A stretch of DNA of 64,000 nt from Streptomyces fodineus. Lineage in GTDB: Bacteria; Actinomycetota; Actinomycetes; Streptomycetales; Streptomycetaceae. Position numbers and translations under genes: made by a program. Positions 54,112-64,000 of this stretch are shown here, piece after piece. The DNA lies in the NCBI RefSeq assembly GCF_001735805.1, contig NZ_CP017248.1, positions 6,262,001 through 6,326,000 of the forward strand, read 5' to 3'. The notes under the pieces are model-generated. The model ran no database searches. It was not told where the DNA came from and saw only the letters and a program-made list of their open reading frames with translations. Numbering within the stretch: position 1 is the stretch's first letter; each line of letters opens with the position of its first letter.

Positions 54112-54655
54112 GGTTCTCCTCAGCGAAAGACTCTGATAACGGCTCAACGACAGCGGGGCCGGCCGCCATTGGCGGCCGGCCCTCGGGTGCATCCCTCGGT
54201 CTGGTGGTTCCGCTCCCTCGGATCGCCGGGAGGGGTGGGCGCCTCCCCGCCCGCCGACGGGGGGTGAGGGGAGGCGGGGAGACGCCCGTTTCACCGCCGG
54301 CCCCGCGCGTTTTCGCGCTCGGCCGCGATGAGGTTCTTGAAGGCATGTCGTCGGGGGCGGATGCGCCCACACAGGTATTCATCAGTTCCGCGAATGTGCT
54401 CCGCGTCATGCATTTCCGAGAGTAGGAAGCCGGCCGGTGCGGCACATCCCTCGGCCTGGTAGAACCGGACCGGTTCGGCAGGTATGTGCCGCGGCAGCCG
54501 GGGTTTTGACCGTGTGACTACTTGGGTGGGGGATCGTGGGGCGTGCGGGGGCATTCGTAGGGTGGGCGCGGTTAGGGCCGGGGTTGCGTGAGGTTCTGGT
54601 GCGGTCCGGTCTGTTGATTTCTTACCGGACACCTTTTACGGAGGGCTTCACAACA
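54112..54655 (+). promoter_or_regulatory. 544-bp divergent intergenic region with hairpin and two partial cluster motifs
   Basis: No gene is firmly supported. A perfect 12-bp hairpin lies at 54156-54182. On the minus strand, CCAGACCGAGGGATG (54190 region) and CCAGGCCGAGGGATG (54445 region) match the GAGGGAT half of the cluster promoter motif but lack its CTGT end. A minus-strand frame of about 40 codons at 54291-54413 is possible but unsupported. GGAGGG precedes the P450 start. Confidence 0.45.
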
Positions 54656-55897
54656 ATGACTCGCACGCCGGTCAGTCCTGAGACGCTGGACGAACTCGAT
54701 CTCGCCGATCCGGTGCTGCACGCCGAGCACGAACTGGGCGAGGTGTGGCGGCGGTTGCGTTCGGAGCGGCCCTATTACTGGCACCCGCCGCGTGGGGATC
54801 AGCCCGGTTTCTGGGTGCTCTCCCGCCATGCGGACGCGATGTCGGTGTACCGGAAGAAGGAATTCTTCACCACGGAGCGGGGCAACGCCCTGCCGACGCT
54901 TCTGACCGGCGGCGACTCGGCCTCGGGCTCGATGCTGGCGGTCACCGACGGGGACAAGCACACCCAGCTGCGCAACATCCTCAACGCGGCGTTCTCCCAG
55001 CGCCGGCTGGCCCGTATCCGGGACGCGATCCGCAAGACCATCGACGAGCTGATCATCGCGGCGATGGAGAAGCCGGAGTGCGACTTCGTGCACGAGGTGT
55101 CCGCGAACATCCCCCTCGGCGCGATCTGCGGCCTGATGGACGTCCCCGACGAAGACCGCCGCTATCTGCTCGGCCTCACCTCGCACGCGTGGAGCTCGGA
55201 CTACGCCGACGCACCCGCCGAGGAGAACTGGCGGGCCAAGAGCGAGATCCTGCTCTACTTCGCCGACCTGGCCGAGACCCGTCGCGGCAACGACGACGCC
55301 GACGACGTCGTCAGCCTGCTGGCCAACTGCCGCATCAACGGGGAACGGCTCAGCGACGCGGACCTGATGTCCAACTGCTACGGACTCATCATCGGCGGCG
55401 ACGAAACCGGACGGCACGCCATCTCCGGCGGCCTCAAGACCCTCATCGAACACCCCGACCAGTGGCGGGCGCTCAAGGAAGGCACCGTCGGACTCGACAC
55501 CGCCGCCAACGAGATCCTGCGCTGGACCGTGCCCTCACTCCACGGCGGGCGCACCGCCACCGGTGACATCCAGATCGGCGACCAGCTCATCGCCAAGGGT
55601 GACATCGTCAGCGTCTGGATCTCCTCGGCCAACCGCGACGAGAACGTCTTCGCCGATCCCGATCGCTTCGCCCTCGACCGCACCCCCAACAAGCACCTCA
55701 CCTTCGCCTTCGGCTCGCACCTGTGCCTCGGCCACGTCCTGGCCCGCATCGAGGTCGAGGAAGTGCTCGACTCCCTGCGCACCCTCGTCGCCCACGCCGA
55801 ACAGAGCGCTCCCGAAAGCTGGATCTACTCCAGCATCCTCCACGGCATGAGCTCCCTGCCCGCCGTCCTCACCCCCGAACCCCGGCCGCGAGCCTGA
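54656..55897 (+). CDS. Cytochrome P450 monooxygenase
   Basis: The 413-residue protein is a soluble P450. The heme loop is LTFAFGSHLCLGHVLARIE near residue 343, ExxR is in ANEILRWTVP near residue 284 and the I-helix is LIIGGDETGRHAISGG near residue 240, with the normal Glu-Thr pair. The sequence SMLAVTDGDKHTQLRNILN near residue 90 replaces the common DPPEHTRLR. A type hydroxylating a macrolide or carrier-bound substrate is plausible. The ATG at 54656 follows ACGGAGGG; the flavin monooxygenase gene follows after 103 bases. Confidence 0.93.
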   Translation: MTRTPVSPETLDELDLADPVLHAEHELGEVWRRLRSERPYYWHPPRGDQPGFWVLSRHADAMSVYRKKEFFTTERGNALPTLLTGGDSASGSMLAVTDGDKHTQLRNILNAAFSQRRLARIRDAIRKTIDELIIAAMEKPECDFVHEVSANIPLGAICGLMDVPDEDRRYLLGLTSHAWSSDYADAPAEENWRAKSEILLYFADLAETRRGNDDADDVVSLLANCRINGERLSDADLMSNCYGLIIGGDETGRHAISGGLKTLIEHPDQWRALKEGTVGLDTAANEILRWTVPSLHGGRTATGDIQIGDQLIAKGDIVSVWISSANRDENVFADPDRFALDRTPNKHLTFAFGSHLCLGHVLARIEVEEVLDSLRTLVAHAEQSAPESWIYSSILHGMSSLPAVLTPEPRPRA

Positions 55898-56000
55898 ACC
55901 GTGCACACCCACCGTGCCTGCCGCCGGCCGGCGGCACGGCCGGTGCCGAGGTCGGACCGGGACATCCACCGGCCTCGCCGAACGAGAGGAGGACGGTGGC

Positions 56001-57560
56001 ATGTCCGCCACGTCCGAGCAGCCGACGGACGTCGTCGTCGTCGGCTGCGGTCCGAGCGGGGCCGTACTCGCGCTCCTGCTGGCCCGCAAGGGCCGGCACG
56101 TCGTCGTGGTCGAGCGGCACCGTGCAGTCTTTCCGCTGCCCCGCGCCACCAGTTTCGACGGGGAGAGCGCCCGCTTGCTCGCGGCCACCGGAATCGGCGA
56201 GCGACTGCCGGCGATCTCGACCCCGGCGACCGGGTACCGCTGGCGCGGCGGCAGCGGGCAGACCCTGCTGGACATCGCGTTCGACCGGAGCGGACGCTAC
56301 GGCTGGCCGGACGCGAGCACGATGCACCAGCCCGCGCTGGAGGAACTGCTCGCCGCCGAGCTGGCGGCCCAGCCCACCGTGACCGTGCACCGTGGCCTGC
56401 GGGTCGTCGACGTCACGCAGACCGAGACCACCGTCACCGCGACAGCCGAGGACGAGGACGGCGCGACCACCACCTACCACGGCCGCTGGCTCGTCGGCTG
56501 CGACGGCGCGAACAGCGAAGTCCGCGACCGCGCCGGGGTCTCGGTCACCGACCTGGGGTTCTCCTACGAGTGGCTGCTGTGCGACGTGCGGCTGCACCAG
56601 CCACGGGAGTTCGTCCCCACCAACGTGCAGTTGTGCGACCCACAGCGGCCCACGACACTCGTCGGCAGCGGCCCCGGACGCCGCCGCTGGGAGTTCATGC
56701 GGCTGCCCGGTGAGTCCTCCGCCGAACTGAACGACCCCGCCACCGCGTGGCGGCTGCTCGAACCGCACGGCGTCACACCGGACAACGCCACGCTGCTGCG
56801 CAGCGGCAGCTACCGGTCCCGCGCGATGTGGGCCGACCAGTGGCGGTGGGGCCGGGTCTTCCTCGCCGGGGACGCGGCCCACCTCATGCCGCCGTTCGCC
56901 GGGCAGGGCATGTGCTCGGGCATCCGCGACGTCAGCAACCTGGCGTGGAAACTCGATCTGGTGCTCGCCGGCCGGGCATCCGGGCAGCTGCTCGACACCT
57001 ACACCGTCGAACGGCGCGGCCACACCAAGGCCGCCATCACGGCGTCGGTCAAGCTCGGCCGGGTCATCTGTGTGACCGACCCGTCCGCCGCGGCCGACCG
57101 TGACGCGGCGATGTCCGCGAGCGGAGCCGGGCGTACGACCCGGGCGCCGGAGGCGGTGGCGCTGACCGCCGGGCTGCTCCAGCCCGCCGCCGGCGGCCGA
57201 GGCGGCGGTGAGGTCATCGTCGCGGGCCGGGTCGAGGTGGACGGCGTCACCGGCCGCTTCGACGATCTGGTGGGGCGGGGCTTCGTCCTCGTGACGACCG
57301 AGGCACCGGACGCGCTGGACGGGCGGGCGCGTGCCCTGCTGTCCGGGATCGATGCGAAGGTCGCCCATCTGACGCCCGCGGGCCAAGGACCGCCACCCGG
57401 CCGGGTGGGCGACGTGGACGGCGTCTACCACGCCTGGCTGGCCGCCCGGAATGCGTCGTCGGTTCTCGTCCGGCCGGACTTCCACGTCTACGGCAGCGCC
57501 GGCCCGGGCGGCGTGGTGGAACTCGTCGACGGCCTGCGGCGGCAGCTGAACGGCGACTGA
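56001..57560 (+). CDS. FAD-dependent aromatic-ring monooxygenase (MhpA / Rif-Orf19-like)
   Basis: The 519-residue protein is a class A flavin monooxygenase. The N-terminal dinucleotide loop is VVVVGCGPSGAVLALLLARK near residue 10, the DG motif is LVGCDGANSEVRDRAG near residue 163, and the GD motif is VFLAGDAAHLMPPFAGQGMC near residue 287. The C-terminal thioredoxin-like domain is present (VLVRPDFHVYGSAG). Related enzymes hydroxylate phenols; in rifamycin-type clusters one shapes the naphthalene ring from the AHBA part. GAGAGGAGG precedes the ATG. It supports an AHBA-derived aromatic core. Confidence 0.92.
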   Translation: MSATSEQPTDVVVVGCGPSGAVLALLLARKGRHVVVVERHRAVFPLPRATSFDGESARLLAATGIGERLPAISTPATGYRWRGGSGQTLLDIAFDRSGRYGWPDASTMHQPALEELLAAELAAQPTVTVHRGLRVVDVTQTETTVTATAEDEDGATTTYHGRWLVGCDGANSEVRDRAGVSVTDLGFSYEWLLCDVRLHQPREFVPTNVQLCDPQRPTTLVGSGPGRRRWEFMRLPGESSAELNDPATAWRLLEPHGVTPDNATLLRSGSYRSRAMWADQWRWGRVFLAGDAAHLMPPFAGQGMCSGIRDVSNLAWKLDLVLAGRASGQLLDTYTVERRGHTKAAITASVKLGRVICVTDPSAAADRDAAMSASGAGRTTRAPEAVALTAGLLQPAAGGRGGGEVIVAGRVEVDGVTGRFDDLVGRGFVLVTTEAPDALDGRARALLSGIDAKVAHLTPAGQGPPPGRVGDVDGVYHAWLAARNASSVLVRPDFHVYGSAGPGGVVELVDGLRRQLNGD

Positions 57561-57570
57561 CGCCCAACCC

Positions 57571-57615
57571 CTGTCAGGCTGAGGGATCTCAGCCACCCAC
57601 CCCGGCACCTAGCGT
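57571..57615 (+). promoter_or_regulatory. Cluster promoter motif, copy D (second PKS gene)
   Basis: CTGTCAGGCTGAGGGAT at 57571-57587 is identical to copy C, and TAGCGT lies at 57610-57615 with the same spacing. The PKS start is 108 bases after the motif. Confidence 0.8.
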
Positions 57616-57694
57616 CGTCGAACGTACGCCGACGCCGGGCGAACCCTACTGATGTCTCCGGCGCGGCCTGTTCCAACGGACCTGGAGGACCGAT

Positions 57695-60600
57695 TTGAGC
57701 ACCACGCCGGAACCGGAGCTCGTCAAGGCCCTGCGCGAATCGGTCAAGGAGACCGCGCGGTTCCGCCAGAAGACCGAAGAACTCCTCGCGGCGGCCTCGG
57801 AACCCATCGCCGTCGTGTCGGTCGGATGCCGGTTCGCAGGCGGTATCGCCGGGCCCGAGGACTTCTGGAAAGTGGTGTCCGAGGGGACGGACGTGTACAC
57901 GCCGTTCCCGGACAACCGAGGCTGGGATCTCGAGGGACTCTACGATCCCGATCCCGAGACCCCCGGCACCACCTACGTCGACCAGGGCGCGTTCCTGCAC
58001 GACGCGGACCAGTTCGACCCGGGCTTCTTCGGCATCTCGCCCCGCGAGGCGCTGGCGATGGACCCCCAGCAGCGGCAACTGCTGGAGGTCTGCTGGGAGA
58101 CACTGGAGCGCGCCGACATCGACCCGCACAGCCTGCGCGGTTCGGACACCAGCGTGTACGCGGGCATGGTCCACCAGGACTACGCCCCCGACCTCCCCGG
58201 CGCGGAGGACTTCCTCAGCCTGGAGCGCGCGCTCGGCAGCGCCGGCGGCATCGCCTCGGGCCGCGTGTCCTACTGCCTCGGGCTCGAAGGCGCCGCTGTC
58301 ACCGTCGACACGATGTGCTCGTCGTCGCTGGTCGCGATCCACCTGGCGACCCAGGCGCTGCGCCGCGGGGAGTGCTCGCTGGCGCTCGCCGGCGGCGCCA
58401 CCGTCATGGCCACCCCGGGCGGTTTCGTCGGCTTCGCGCGCCAGCGCGGCCTCGCCTTCGACGGACGGTGCAAGTCCTTCGCCGCAGCGGCGGACGGCAG
58501 CAGCTGGGCCGAGGGCGTGGGCGTGGTCCTGCTGGAGCGGCTGTCCGACGCGCAGCGCAACGGGCACCGCGTGCTCGCCGTGATCCGCGGCTCGGCCATC
58601 AACCAGGACGGCGCGTCCAACGGCCTGACCGCTCCGAACGGCCCCGCCCAGCAGCGGGTCATCCGCGCCGCGCTGGAGTCCGCCGGCCTGGCCACGGACG
58701 ACATCGACGCCGTGGAGGCACACGGAACCGGCACCACCCTGGGTGACCCGATCGAGGCACAGGCCCTCTTCGCCACCTACGGGCAGGGACGCGATCCGAA
58801 GCGACCGCTGCTGCTCGGCTCGGTCAAGTCCGTTCTGGGGCACACCCAGGCCGCGTCCGGCGTGGCCGCCCTGATCAAGACGGTCCTGTCGCTTCAGCAC
58901 CGCTATCTGCCGGCCACGCTCCACGTGGACAGCCCGACTCCGCAGGTCGACTGGTCCTCCGGGACGGTCGAGCTGCTCACCGAGGGGCGCGCATGGCCGG
59001 ACAACGGCCGCCCGCGCCGGTCCGGTATCTCCGCCTTCGGCGCCAGCGGCACCAACGTGCACATGATCGTGGAAGAGGCGCCCGCGGTCGCGGAAGCGGA
59101 CCGGACGCCGGACCCGGCCGTGCCGGAGGGCACCGCGCTCCCGTTCCTGGTGTCGGCCAAGACCGCGACCGCGCTCGAAGGCCTGGGCAGGCGCCTCGGC
59201 GAGGTCCTCGACGACGGCACGGCACTCGGTGACCTGTCCGCCGCGCTGCTGACCGGACGGGCCCGGCTGAGCCACCGTGCGGTGGTGGTGGCGCGGACGC
59301 GGGACGAGCTGCGGTCCGGTCTGTCGCAGCTCGCCGCGGGCCGCGGTGGTCCGGGCGTCGCCACCGGTGTCGTCAAGTCGGCCGGGCCGGGCAAGACGGT
59401 CTTCGTGTTCCCGGGGCAGGGCACCCAGTGGGCCGGGATGGGCCGCGAACTGCTAGACAGCTCCCCGGTTTTCGCCGCGCGCATCGCCGCATGTGAAGCG
59501 GCCTTCGAGCCGTGGGTGGACTGGTCGCTGACCGAGGTGCTGCGCGGCGACGGCAGCGAGCTGAGCCGGGTCGACGTCGTCCAGCCGGTGTGCTTCGCGG
59601 TGATGCTCGGCCTGGCCGAGGTGTGGAAGTCGGCCGGGGTCGTCCCCGACGCGGTGGTCGGTCACTCGCAGGGCGAGATCGCGGCCGCGTGCGTCGCGGG
59701 CGCGTTGTCCCTCGCCGACGCGGCGCGGGTGGTCACCCTGCGCAGCCAGGTGATCGCCGAGCAGCTGCCCCGCGGCGGCGGGATGGCCTCGGTCGGGCTG
59801 CCGGAGGACCAGGTGCGCGCGCTGATCGAGCCCTGGGGTGAACGGCTGGAGGTCGCGGCGCTGAACGGTCCCGCGGCGGTGGTCGTGGCCGGTGACGGCG
59901 GCGCCCTGGACGAGCTGGCCGCGACGGCGGCGGACCGGGTTGTCCGGTTCCGCCGGATCGACGTCGACTACGCCTCGCACAGCCACTACGTCGAGAGCAT
60001 CAAGGGCGACCTGCTGAACGACCTCGGCGGACTGGCCTACTCGGCGCCGGACCTGCCGTTCTACTCGACGGTCGAAAGCCGGTGGCTCGGCGACGACGAC
60101 CGGCTCGACGCCGACTACTGGTACCGCAACCTGCGCCAGACCGTCCGCTTCGAGTCGGCCGTGCGTGAGCTGATCGCGCAGGACCACCGTCTCTTCGTCG
60201 AGGTCGGTGCCCACCCCGTGCTGGCGCCGGCCGTCACCGACGTCGGCGACGAGCTGGACGCCGACGTCCTCGCGGTCGGATCGACCCGCCGCGACGAGGG
60301 CGGCATGGCCCGGCTGCTCACCTCGGTGGCCGAGGTCTTCGTACGCGGCCTGATGGTGGACTGGACCGCGCTGTGCCCCGTGGGCACCCCGTCGACGGCG
60401 GTGCGGCTGCCCACCTACCCGTTCGACCACCAGCGGTTCTGGATCACCATGCCCGGTGGCGTCTCGAGCGCCGAGGCACTGGGCCAGACGACCAGCGGCC
60501 ACGGGCTGCTGGGCGCGGTGGTGGAACTCCCGCAGACCGGCGGCCTGGTGTTCACCGCGCGCCTTTCCCTGACGACCCATCCGTGGCTGGCCGGTCACCG

Positions 60601-63600
60601 CATCCAGGACGCCGTGGTGGTGCCGGGCACCGCCTACGTGGACCTGGCCATCCGGGCCGGCGACGAGTTCGGGTTCGGGATGCTCGACGAACTGGTGATC
60701 GAGTCGCCGCTGCTGCTGCCCGAAGAGGGCGCGGTGCGGCTGCAGGTCTCGGTCGGCGGCCCGGACGCGTCCGGACGCCGGCCGGTCGAGGTGCACAGTG
60801 TCCGGGGCGACGAAGGGTGGGTCCGCCACGCTTCGGGCCTGCTGTCGGACTCCCGCGCCGACACCGCCGGCAGCGGGTTCGACTTCGCCGAGTGGCCGCC
60901 GAAGGGCGCGCAGCGCGAGGAGCTGGGCGACTTCTACGCCCGCCTCGCCGACCGGGGGTACGACTACGGGCCGGCCTTCGCCGGCCTGAACGCGGTGTGG
61001 CGGCGCGGTGACGAGATCTTCGCCGAAGCCGCACTGCCCGCCGGGCAGCGCGAAACGCTGGACATGTTCGGCATTCACCCGGCACTGCTGGACGCCGCGC
61101 TGCACGCGAACGCCTTCCACCGCCGCGACGACGACCGCAACGTCCTGCCGTTCGCCTGGAACGGCGTCCGGTTGCACGCGAGCGGTGCCGGTGCCCTGCG
61201 GGTCCGCGTCGCGCCGTGCGGTCCGGACGCGTTGTCCTTCGACGCCGCGGACGAGACCGGCGCCCTGGTGCTGACCATGGACTCGCTGGTCTCGCTGCCC
61301 ATCACGGACCTGACCGCCCGGTCCGGCCCGTCCGTCGCCTCGGCGCTGTGGCAGCTCGACTGGACCCGTGTCCCGGCCGCCGCGCCGGATCCGGTCGGGA
61401 ACCGGGCGGTCGTCGCGACCTCCGGCGACGTGGCCCGCACCGCCATGGCCGAGGACCTCGGCGAGCGGCTGCCCGACCTGGCCGTACTCGACCTCACCGC
61501 GGACGCCGCCGCGGACACCGAACCGCTGCCGCTGCTCGCCAGGGTGCTCGGGGTGCTGCAGGCGTGGCTGGAGGAACCGGCGCTGGAACCGGTGCCGCTC
61601 GTCGTGGTGACCAGCGGCGCGGTACCGGCGTCCGGCCCGGTCGCCGACCCCGCCGGCGCCGCCGTGTGGGGACTGCTGCGCTCGGCTCAGGCGGAGAACC
61701 CGAACCGGTTCGTCCTGGTCGACATCGAGCCGGGTGCCGACCGGGACCACTCCGTCGCGTCCGCCCTCGCCACCGGCGAGCCGCAGGCCGCGGTGCGCGC
61801 GGACGCCGTCCTCGCGCCGCGGCTCGGCCGCGCCCAGCTCACCGAACCGCCGTCCGACGCCGGGTTCGCCCCGGACGGCACGGTACTGATCACGGGCGGC
61901 ACCGGTGTGCTCGGCGCGCTGCTCGCCCGGCACCTGGTGCGCGAGCACGGGGTGCGACGGCTCGTGCTGGCCAGCCGTCGCGGCGCAGCCGCGGAAGGGG
62001 CCGACGCACTCGTCGAGGAACTGACCGGGCAGGGCGCGTCGGTCACCGTGGTCTCCTGTGACGTCGCCGATCGCGCCGCCGTCGAGGCGCTGCTCGACGC
62101 CATACCGGACGAGCACCCGCTGACCGGCGTCGTACACGCGGCCGGCGTGCTGGACGACGGCGTCATCGCCGGCCTCGATCCGCACCGGCTGGCCGGGGTC
62201 TTCGCGCCCAAGGCCGGCGGGCTGCGTGTCCTGGACGAGCTGACCCGGGCGCGACCGCCCCAGGTCTTCGCCGTGTTCTCCTCGGCGGCCAGCGTGTTCG
62301 GCTCGGCGGGTCAAGGCAACTACGCCGCCGCCAACGCCTACGTCGACGCCGTCGTATCAGCCCGCCGGGCGGCCGGACTTCCCGCCGTGTCGCTGGCCTG
62401 GGGCCTGTGGAGCCCGGCCACCGGGATGACCGGACAGCTCGCCGACGTGGACAGGACCCGGATGCGCCGGGGCGGCGTCCGGCCGATGTCGACCGACGAG
62501 GCGCTCGGCATCTTCGACGCCGGGATCCACTCGGGCAACTCCCTGCTGGTGCCGATCAAGCTCGATCTCGCCGCCGTGCGGGCCGAGACCGGCCCCGACG
62601 CAGCCGTCGCGCCGCTGTTCCGGGCGCTGGTGCGGCCGCCGCGGCGCGTCGCTCAGGCCGGCGCCGACGGCGCGCTGGGGGCCGCCTCGCCGGGCTGTCC
62701 CTTCAGGAGCGCACCGAGTTGCTGCTCGGCATCGTCCGTACCGAGGTGGCGACCGTTCTCGGCCGGGCCGAGGACGACGTCTACCTCGACTCCGCCCGGT
62801 TCAGCGACATCGGGTTCGACTCGCTGACCGCGGTGGAGCTGCGCAACCGGCTGACGGCCGCCACCGCGGTCAAGCTGCCCGCGACGGTGATCTTCGACTA
62901 CCCCACACCACAGGCGCTCGTGCAGCACCTGCTCGAGGAGACGGGTGCGGCGTCCGCGGCCGTCGCACCGGCGCCCAGGGCGGCGGTGCGGGCCGACGAC
63001 GACCCGATCGTCATCGTCGGCATGGCGTGCCGGCTGCCCGGCCAGATCGCCTCGCCGGCCGACTTCTGGGAGCTGGTCGCCGAAGGCCGGGACGCGATGT
63101 CCGAGTTCCCCGGTGACCGCGGCTGGGACCTCGGCGGGCTCTTCGACCCCGACCCCGACAGCGCCGGGACCGCGTATGTGAGCCAGGGCGGCTTCCTGCA
63201 CGACGCCGGATACTTCGACGCGGCGCTGTTCGGGATCTCCCCGCGCGAAGCGCTGGCCATGGACCCGCAGCAGAGGCTGCTGCTGGAGACCACGTGGGAG
63301 GTGCTGGAGGCCTCCGGCATCGACCCCTCGGCACTGCGGGGCGAGCGTGTCGGCGTCTACACCGGCATGTCCATCCACGACTACATCGGCTCGCTGGCCG
63401 ACATCCCCGCCGAGCTCGAGGGATACGCCACCACCGCGACCGCCGGCAGCGTGGCGTCCGGCCGGGTGTCCTATGTGTTCGGGCTGGAAGGCCCGGCCAT
63501 GACCGTGGACACCGCGTGCTCGTCGTCCCTGGTGGCCATCCACCTGGCGGCCCAGGCACTGCGCCAGGGCGAGTGCGAACTGGCGCTCGCCGGCGGTGTC

Positions 63601-64000
63601 GCCGTCATGGGGTCTCCGATCGGTGTGACCGGGTTCTCGCGGGCCCGGGGCCTGGCCGCGGACGGCCGGTGCAAGGCGTTCGCCGCGGCCGCCGACGGCA
63701 CCGTGCTGTCCGAGGGCGTCGGTGTCGTCCTGCTGGAGCGGCTGTCCGACGCGCGCCGCAACGGGCACCGGCCGCTCGCGATGATCCGCGGGTCGGCGAT
63801 CAACCAGGACGGCGCCTCCAACGGCCTCACCGCGCCGAACGGTCCCGCCCAGCAGCGCGTCATCCGCGCCGCGCTCGCGGCCGCGGGGGTCGGCCCGGAC
63901 GACATCGACGCCGTCGAGGCCCACGGCACCGGGACCACGCTCGGCGATCCGAGCGAGGCCGAGGCGATCATCGCCGCCTACGGCCGGGAGCGCTCCGCCG
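57695..64000 (+). CDS. Modular type I PKS, second gene (partial at the window end; one frameshift as sequenced)
   Basis: TTG at 57695 follows GGAGGACC. The N-terminus is a short helical docking segment ([20 protein letters not shown]), so an upstream PKS partner is expected. Domains: KS 57800-59080 (VDTMCSSS, Met for Ala), AT 59400-60290 (GHSQGE, YASH: methylmalonyl), DH 60500-61320 ([10 protein letters not shown] with Asp for the motif Gly, so activity doubtful; LLDAALH intact), KR 61880-62410 (GGTGVLG, LDD, NYAAAN: B type, active), ACP 62720-62940 ([12 protein letters not shown]), KS 63001 to the edge (VDTACSSS). Restoring one G at 62677-62681 joins the ACP and next KS to the first frame. 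Confidence 0.93.

Overview
The window is very GC-rich actinomycete DNA with Streptomyces hallmarks: a melC1-melC2 tyrosinase pair, GTG/TTG starts, ATGA gene overlaps, many small secreted proteins and a large modular type I polyketide synthase (PKS) locus. The assembly looks like draft quality. Four genes or domains are broken by an apparent loss of one base in a C or G run (29700-29704, 45389-45391, 45716-45719, 62677-62681), and each reads through perfectly if one base is restored.

Region 1 (1-11446): the end of an unidentified secreted protein, a small secreted protein, then a tightly coupled plus-strand operon (847-10238) for an exported polysaccharide. It encodes two GT4 glycosyltransferases, a polyprenyl-phosphate sugar-1-phosphate transferase, an O-antigen-ligase/polymerase-like membrane protein, a MurJ-type flippase, a polysaccharide deacetylase, a Wzz-like chain-length protein and a FemAB/BioF2-like acyltransferase. 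A convergent secreted GH26-like glycosidase follows. Region 2 (11669-20044): a repeat-rich, His-rich, probably sortase-anchored surface protein; a long-chain acyl-CoA synthetase; a secreted protein; a 0.7 kb non-coding degenerate repeat array; a VKOR-family membrane protein; MelC1/MelC2; and a stand-alone condensation-domain protein. Region 3 (20293-25299): nine small secreted proteins in three paralogous groups. Each group shares its own leader sequence, and one group shares a 17-bp palindrome CGATCT-N5-AGATCG.

Region 4 (about 26551-64000, running off the right edge): a natural-product cluster. It holds a ferredoxin/ferredoxin-reductase pair, a type I (AroG-like) DAHP synthase, and a clear 3-amino-5-hydroxybenzoate (AHBA) cassette: AHBA synthase, RifL-like oxidoreductase, RifM-like phosphatase and RifN-like kinase. 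There are also two further Gfo/Idh oxidoreductases, a methyltransferase, two P450s, a ketoreductase, a type II thioesterase, an aromatic-ring flavin monooxygenase, and two modular PKS genes. The first PKS gene starts with a KSQ loading module (propionate predicted) and ends after an AT domain with no ACP. The second continues past the window.

The most striking feature is that the cluster carries two extra translation initiation factor IF-1 genes and two nearly identical GNAT acetyltransferases in inverted orientation. One GNAT gene is preceded by a 19-codon leader peptide with a strong Shine-Dalgarno sequence and is followed by an IF-1 gene. This arrangement suggests self-protection against a product that acts on translation initiation. 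Four operon starts in the cluster (AHBA synthase, first P450, both PKS genes) share a promoter motif CTGTCAG-(G/T)-(C/T/G)-(T/C)-GAGGGAT, followed about 22 bp later by TAGCGT in three of the four, which points to one pathway regulator. No regulator gene lies in the window.
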